Part shown: piece by piece, positions 60,778 through 64,000 of the stretch
Layout of the letters: the number at the start of each line of letters is the position of its first letter
Position numbering within the stretch: position 1 is the stretch's first letter
Source of the DNA: Dyella flava
Lineage (GTDB): Bacteria; Pseudomonadota; Gammaproteobacteria; Xanthomonadales; Rhodanobacteraceae
Length of the DNA: 64,000 nucleotides
Direction of reading: 5' to 3'
NCBI RefSeq assembly: GCF_016904955.1
Contig: NZ_JADIKE010000038.1
Span: 491,366-555,365, forward strand
Translations under genes and position numbers: made by a program
The notes under the pieces: generated by a model
Told to the model about the DNA's origin: nothing
Seen by the model: the letters and a program-made list of their open reading frames with translations, nothing else
The model's database searches: none

Positions 60778-60920
60778 GGTCGGTTTCCTGGTTTGGAAGA
60801 GGCCGTTGGTCGCGAAAGGGGCGAGGACTTGGCCGGTGTGCATAGGAAACCGCCGCGACGTATCCCGGGTGTGTCGTGGCAAGCGTCAAAAAGCATCGCA
60901 ATGTGTAGCGGGCCGGGCTG

Positions 60921-60995
60921 GATACATTCCGATACAAAAGGCCGCCGGCAGCGGGAATCCGCGCGGTGGCACGCTTGTACAAACAGATACAAAAA
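60921..60995. promoter_or_regulatory. paired 10-bp direct repeats in a divergent promoter
   Basis: GATACATTCC-GATACAAAAG (60921-60940) and TGTACAAACA-GATACAAAAA (60976-60995). Each is a head-to-tail 10-bp repeat, the geometry of OmpR/PhoB-type operators. They lie between ohr (minus) and the thioredoxin-like gene (plus), whose operon includes an OmpR-type regulator. Confidence 0.55.
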
Positions 60996-61094
60996 GCCGT
61001 TGCAGCCGACACACGCCAGATAAGTCGGACCGCTGGAATGGCAGGCATGGCGGCACATGCGTGCCGCCGTTCCCCTTATCTGTGAGGCAAATCC

Positions 61095-61637
61095 ATGAAA
61101 TTCCTGCGTATCGCCATTGCCGTGCTGGCTTTGAGCACCGCATTGATCGCCTATTGGCCCGGTGCCTGGAATGCGGCGAGCGCACAGGACGTCGCTCCCG
61201 GAACCTCCGCGCCGGAATTCCCCGGCGGCGCACAGTGGTACAACTCGCCACCGCTCACCCAGGGCGCGCTGCGCGGCAAGGTGGTACTGGTCGAATTCTG
61301 GACGCGCGAATGCATCAACTGCATCCACGTGCTGCCGCACACCAAGGCGCTGTATGACCGCTACGCCAAAGATGGCCTGGTGGTGATCGGCGTGCACACG
61401 CCTGAATACGATGAAGAGCGTGATCCGGACGCGCTCCAGGCGGCGATTCGCCGTTACCAGATCACCTGGCCGGTGGTGGCGGATAATGACATGCGTATCT
61501 GGAACGCCTATGCAAACCGTTTCTGGCCGGCCGTCTACCTGATCGATCAGAACGGCCGGGTGGTGTACAGCACCATCGGCGAGGGAAACTATGATGAAAC
61601 CGAGCGGCATGTTCGCCAGTTGCTCGGCAAGGCGTAA
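61095..61637 (+). CDS. secreted or membrane-tethered thioredoxin-like protein (CINC)
   Basis: 180 aa. N-terminal hydrophobic signal/anchor, then a thioredoxin fold with active-site CINC in VEFWTRECINCIHVLPH and the cis-Pro in FWPAVYLID. Similar to the periplasmic domain of DipZ/TlpA proteins, probably a periplasmic thiol oxidoreductase. GAGGCAAA precedes the ATG. Upstream of the two-component genes and divergent to the Cys-rich bufferin precursors. Confidence 0.9.
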   Translation: MKFLRIAIAVLALSTALIAYWPGAWNAASAQDVAPGTSAPEFPGGAQWYNSPPLTQGALRGKVVLVEFWTRECINCIHVLPHTKALYDRYAKDGLVVIGVHTPEYDEERDPDALQAAIRRYQITWPVVADNDMRIWNAYANRFWPAVYLIDQNGRVVYSTIGEGNYDETERHVRQLLGKA

Positions 61638-61705
61638 AACCACTCAAGGATGCGCTGACGCACCAGCGCATCTTTCACCGCAAAGCAGCCCTGGGATAAG
61701 CAGAC

Positions 61706-62446
61706 ATGGACCACATCGACCATATCCTCGTTGTCGATGACGATCACGACATTCGCACCGGTGTCGTGGATTACCTGCGCAAGAACGGCTTGCGCGCCAG
61801 CGCGGCCGTCGATGGCCGCGACATGTTCGCCCAGCTCGATACGTCCAGCTTCGATCTCATCGTGCTCGACATCATGATGCCGGGCGACGATGGCCTGGTG
61901 CTGTGTCGTACCCTGCGCAGCGGCAAGCATCGCGCCGTGCCCATTCTGTTGCTCACCGCGCGCGACGACGAAACCGACCGCATCATCGGCCTGGAGATGG
62001 GTGCCGATGACTACGTCGCGAAGCCGTTTTCACCGCGCGAACTGCTGGCGCGCATCAAGGCGGTGATCCGGCGCACGCGCATGCTGCCGCCCAACCTGCG
62101 CATCACCGAGACCACCGACACGCTGTCCTTCGGCCGTTGGCGGCTCGATACCCATGCGCGCCACCTGATCGATGAAAGCGACACCATCGTTCCACTCAGC
62201 GGCGCGGAATTCCGATTGCTGCGCGTGTTCCTGGATCATCCCCAGCGCGTGTTGTCGCGCGACCAGTTGCTCAACCTGACCCAGGGCAGGGACGCGGAGC
62301 TGTTCGACCGCTCCATCGATCTGCTGGTGAGCCGCCTGCGCACCCGCCTTGAGGACAACGCCAAGGAACAGGCCTATATCAAGACGGTACGCAGCGAGGG
62401 CTATGTGTTCAGCATGCCGGTCATCGTGCACGGGACCGATGCATGA
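61706..62446 (+). CDS. OmpR/PhoB-family response regulator
   Basis: 246 aa. Receiver with phosphoacceptor in LIVLDIMMPGDDG and Lys in DYVAKPFSPRELLARI, and a C-terminal winged helix (TDTLSFGRWRLDTHARHL, LSGAEFRLLRVFLDHPQRVLSRDQLLN, RSIDLLVSRLRTRLED). Overlaps the kinase start by 4 bp. Confidence 0.95.
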   Translation: MDHIDHILVVDDDHDIRTGVVDYLRKNGLRASAAVDGRDMFAQLDTSSFDLIVLDIMMPGDDGLVLCRTLRSGKHRAVPILLLTARDDETDRIIGLEMGADDYVAKPFSPRELLARIKAVIRRTRMLPPNLRITETTDTLSFGRWRLDTHARHLIDESDTIVPLSGAEFRLLRVFLDHPQRVLSRDQLLNLTQGRDAELFDRSIDLLVSRLRTRLEDNAKEQAYIKTVRSEGYVFSMPVIVHGTDA

Positions 62447-63762
62447 GCCACATGGCCTCGACAAGGTCCCGGCGCTGGCTGCCGCGCAGCATGGCATCGC
62501 GTCTCTACCTGATCATTTTTGCCGGCCTCATGCTGGCGCAAGGTCTGTCCCTGGCCTTGCTGTTCTACGAGCGCTACGAAAGCGCCACCGCGATGATGTT
62601 CAACACGGTGGAACATGACGTCGGCACATCCGTGGCCATACTCGATCGCTTGCCCGCACAGGAACGCGCCAACTGGCTGGGCCGCCTGCAGCGCGACAAT
62701 TACCACTACATCCTCGGGCCGGGCCAGGCTGGCTCGCCGGTCATTTCCGATCGTACGCGCGAAGTGATTCGCCTTATCGAGAAAGAGGTCGGCCCGGACT
62801 TTCACGTCCACGCCGACACCATCTCGGTGAAACCCGCGCTTTACCAGGTGCACTTCACCTTGCACGATGGCTCGCTGCTTACCTTGGTCGTGATGCCACG
62901 CATCATGCCGGTGGCCCATTGGTTGCCGTTCGTGTTGGCGGTGCAGATCCTCCTGCTGCTCATGTGCACCTGGCTGGCGGTCCGGCTGGCGACGTTGCCG
63001 TTGACGAAATTGGCGCAGGCTGCCGAGTCGATGACCCCGACCGCCGATGGCCCACGCATGAGCGAGGAAGGCCCGACCGAAGTCGTGCAGGCCGCCGTGG
63101 CCTTCAACACGATGCAGGAGCGCGTCGCCCGCCATCTCAAGGAGCGGCTGCACATCCTCGCCTCGATCTCGCACGATCTGCAAACGCCGATCACGCGCAT
63201 GCGGCTTCGCGCCGAAGTATTGGAAGAGGGCGAAGAACGGCAGAAGATCCTGGACAGCTTGCGCGAGATGGAGCATCTGGTGCGCGAAGGCGTGGCCTAT
63301 GCGCGCAGCGCGCATGGTGGTGCCGAGACGCCGGTGCGCATGGATGTGAAATCGTTTCTGGAAAGCCTGGTGTTCGATTACCAGGACGTCGGCCGCCCGG
63401 TCAGCTTCTCCAGTTGCATCAACGGCGTTGCCATGGTCCGCCAGCAGGCGCTGCGGCGCGTGGTGTGCAACCTGATCGACAACGCCATCAAGTACGGAGG
63501 CGCCGCCGAAGTCGGTGCCTGGCGAAACGAACAGAACGCGCTGTGCATCGAGGTATCGGACCGCGGCCCCGGCATTCCCGAAGACGAACTGGAACAAGTG
63601 CTCCAGCCCTTTTACCGATTGGAGGCATCGCGCAACCGCGATACCGGCGGCGCGGGTCTGGGCCTGGCCATTGCGGCGCAGCTGATGCTCTCAATCGGCG
63701 GCAACCTCAAGCTGGCTAATCGCGAAGGCGGCGGTCTGATGGCGACAGTTATTTTGCCTTGA
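62443..63762 (+). CDS. sensor histidine kinase
   Basis: 439 aa. TM1 (RLYLIIFAGLMLAQGLSLALLFY), periplasmic sensor domain of about 130 aa, TM2, HAMP, HisKA with ASISHDLQTPITRMR, HATPase (NLIDNAIKYGG, DRGPGIP, GGAGLGLAI). The EnvZ/CpxA-like layout fits an envelope or metal stress sensor. Stimulus unknown. Confidence 0.94.
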   Translation: MSHMASTRSRRWLPRSMASRLYLIIFAGLMLAQGLSLALLFYERYESATAMMFNTVEHDVGTSVAILDRLPAQERANWLGRLQRDNYHYILGPGQAGSPVISDRTREVIRLIEKEVGPDFHVHADTISVKPALYQVHFTLHDGSLLTLVVMPRIMPVAHWLPFVLAVQILLLLMCTWLAVRLATLPLTKLAQAAESMTPTADGPRMSEEGPTEVVQAAVAFNTMQERVARHLKERLHILASISHDLQTPITRMRLRAEVLEEGEERQKILDSLREMEHLVREGVAYARSAHGGAETPVRMDVKSFLESLVFDYQDVGRPVSFSSCINGVAMVRQQALRRVVCNLIDNAIKYGGAAEVGAWRNEQNALCIEVSDRGPGIPEDELEQVLQPFYRLEASRNRDTGGAGLGLAIAAQLMLSIGGNLKLANREGGGLMATVILP

Positions 63763-63802
63763 GTGGTCGCCGCGTATTTAAGGGAGTCGGAGTGCTTGAA
63801 GC

Positions 63803-63828
63803 TCAAGTGCCGTTTTGACGGCACTTGA
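63803..63828. terminator. strong hairpin after the two-component operon
   Basis: TCAAGTGCCGT (63803-63813) and ACGGCACTTGA (63818-63828), a perfect 11-bp stem with a 4-nt loop, 40 bp after the kinase stop. Likely terminator despite no T-run. Confidence 0.6.
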
Positions 63829-63886
63829 AACTTGGGCATGGAATGAACTGGTGTTCCGATTCGTTGTGCGCACCATTGCCTGCGGC

Positions 63887-63954
63887 GCTTTCGGTCCCTA
63901 AAAGGGTCCGAGTCACTTTATCTTTGCTGGCTCAAAGAAAAGTAACTCAAAGAA
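63887..63954. repeat. short copy of the extragenic hairpin repeat
   Basis: GCTTTCGGTCCC..AAAGGGTCCGAGTCACTT then ATCTTTG with CAAAGAAAAGTAACTC pairing. The order and sequence match the first two modules of the 9825-10168 element. The window ends 46 bp later, so further modules may continue. Confidence 0.65.
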
Positions 63955-64000
63955 TCCGTAGTGCGCCTGTTCGGTTGATCGCAGAGTAATTTGGCGTATT

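Overview
The window reads as a high-GC chromosome segment of a gammaproteobacterium, most likely of the Xanthomonadales/Lysobacterales order and probably Rhodanobacteraceae (Dyella/Rhodanobacter/Frateuria type). This rests on gene content (RlmJ, Slp lipoprotein, NsrR/Hmp, bufferin genes, YXWGXW protein, a large TonB receptor) and on xanthomonad-style hairpin repeats. It is inference, not a database match. No rRNA, tRNA, CRISPR array, phage or intact IS element was seen. Coding density is high and most genes are on the minus strand.

Layout. 0-16.9 kb holds mostly housekeeping and envelope genes: partial egtD, mfd, a GNAT, a CDF transporter, an Slp lipoprotein, rlmJ, an NmrA-type reductase, a DMT exporter, an AsmA protein, a secreted cyclophilin, an AraC regulator with a secreted hydrolase, and a YXWGXW-repeat protein. 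A 590-bp non-coding gap at 9.6-10.2 kb is a mosaic of hairpins, and a related element lies at the right edge of the window. 17.2-22.3 kb holds a TonB-dependent receptor, a DUF3574 lipoprotein and an NCS2-type permease. 22.3-28.4 kb is one signalling operon: hybrid histidine kinase with three receiver domains, CheR, CheB, and a receiver-GGDEF diguanylate cyclase. 28.6-34.2 kb holds a cysteine-dioxygenase-type cupin with a flavoprotein, an AAA ATPase, a small secreted protein and a V4R-domain protein. 34.2-36 kb is the nitric-oxide detoxification pair hmp/nsrR with a palindromic NsrR-type operator. 36-45.3 kb is accessory: an SDR remnant, a lone type IV pilin, an acuI-like reductase with an MFS/tautomerase/SDR/LysR set, a nitronate monooxygenase, and an ArsR-DUF899-DUF899-CPxC protein operon.

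The most striking part is 45.4-51.8 kb. It carries two tandem copies of a three-gene cassette in the order methyltransferase, short peptide, diguanylate cyclase. The methyltransferase has the tetrapyrrole-methylase fold signatures of borosin alpha-N-methyltransferases. The short peptide (98 or 96 aa) has a conserved helical leader and an acidic His/Pro/Asp-rich C-terminus, as expected of a split-borosin RiPP precursor. The third gene is a membrane protein with a periplasmic repeat domain and a cytoplasmic GGEEF domain with an intact inhibitory site. The linkage suggests a peptide backbone N-methylation system tied to c-di-GMP signalling.

52-56.7 kb holds an SDR/MarR pair under two palindromic operators, two 4-OT-like or DUF3861 small proteins, two SDRs and a divergent LysR. 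56.7-63.8 kb is a second RiPP locus, of bufferin (metallophore) type. It has two Cys-containing precursors, one DUF692 (MNIO) oxidase, one DUF2063 partner, DoxX, a hydrolase and an Ohr/OsmC protein. It is divergent from a thioredoxin-like protein and an OmpR-type two-component system, with tandem direct repeats in the shared promoter region.
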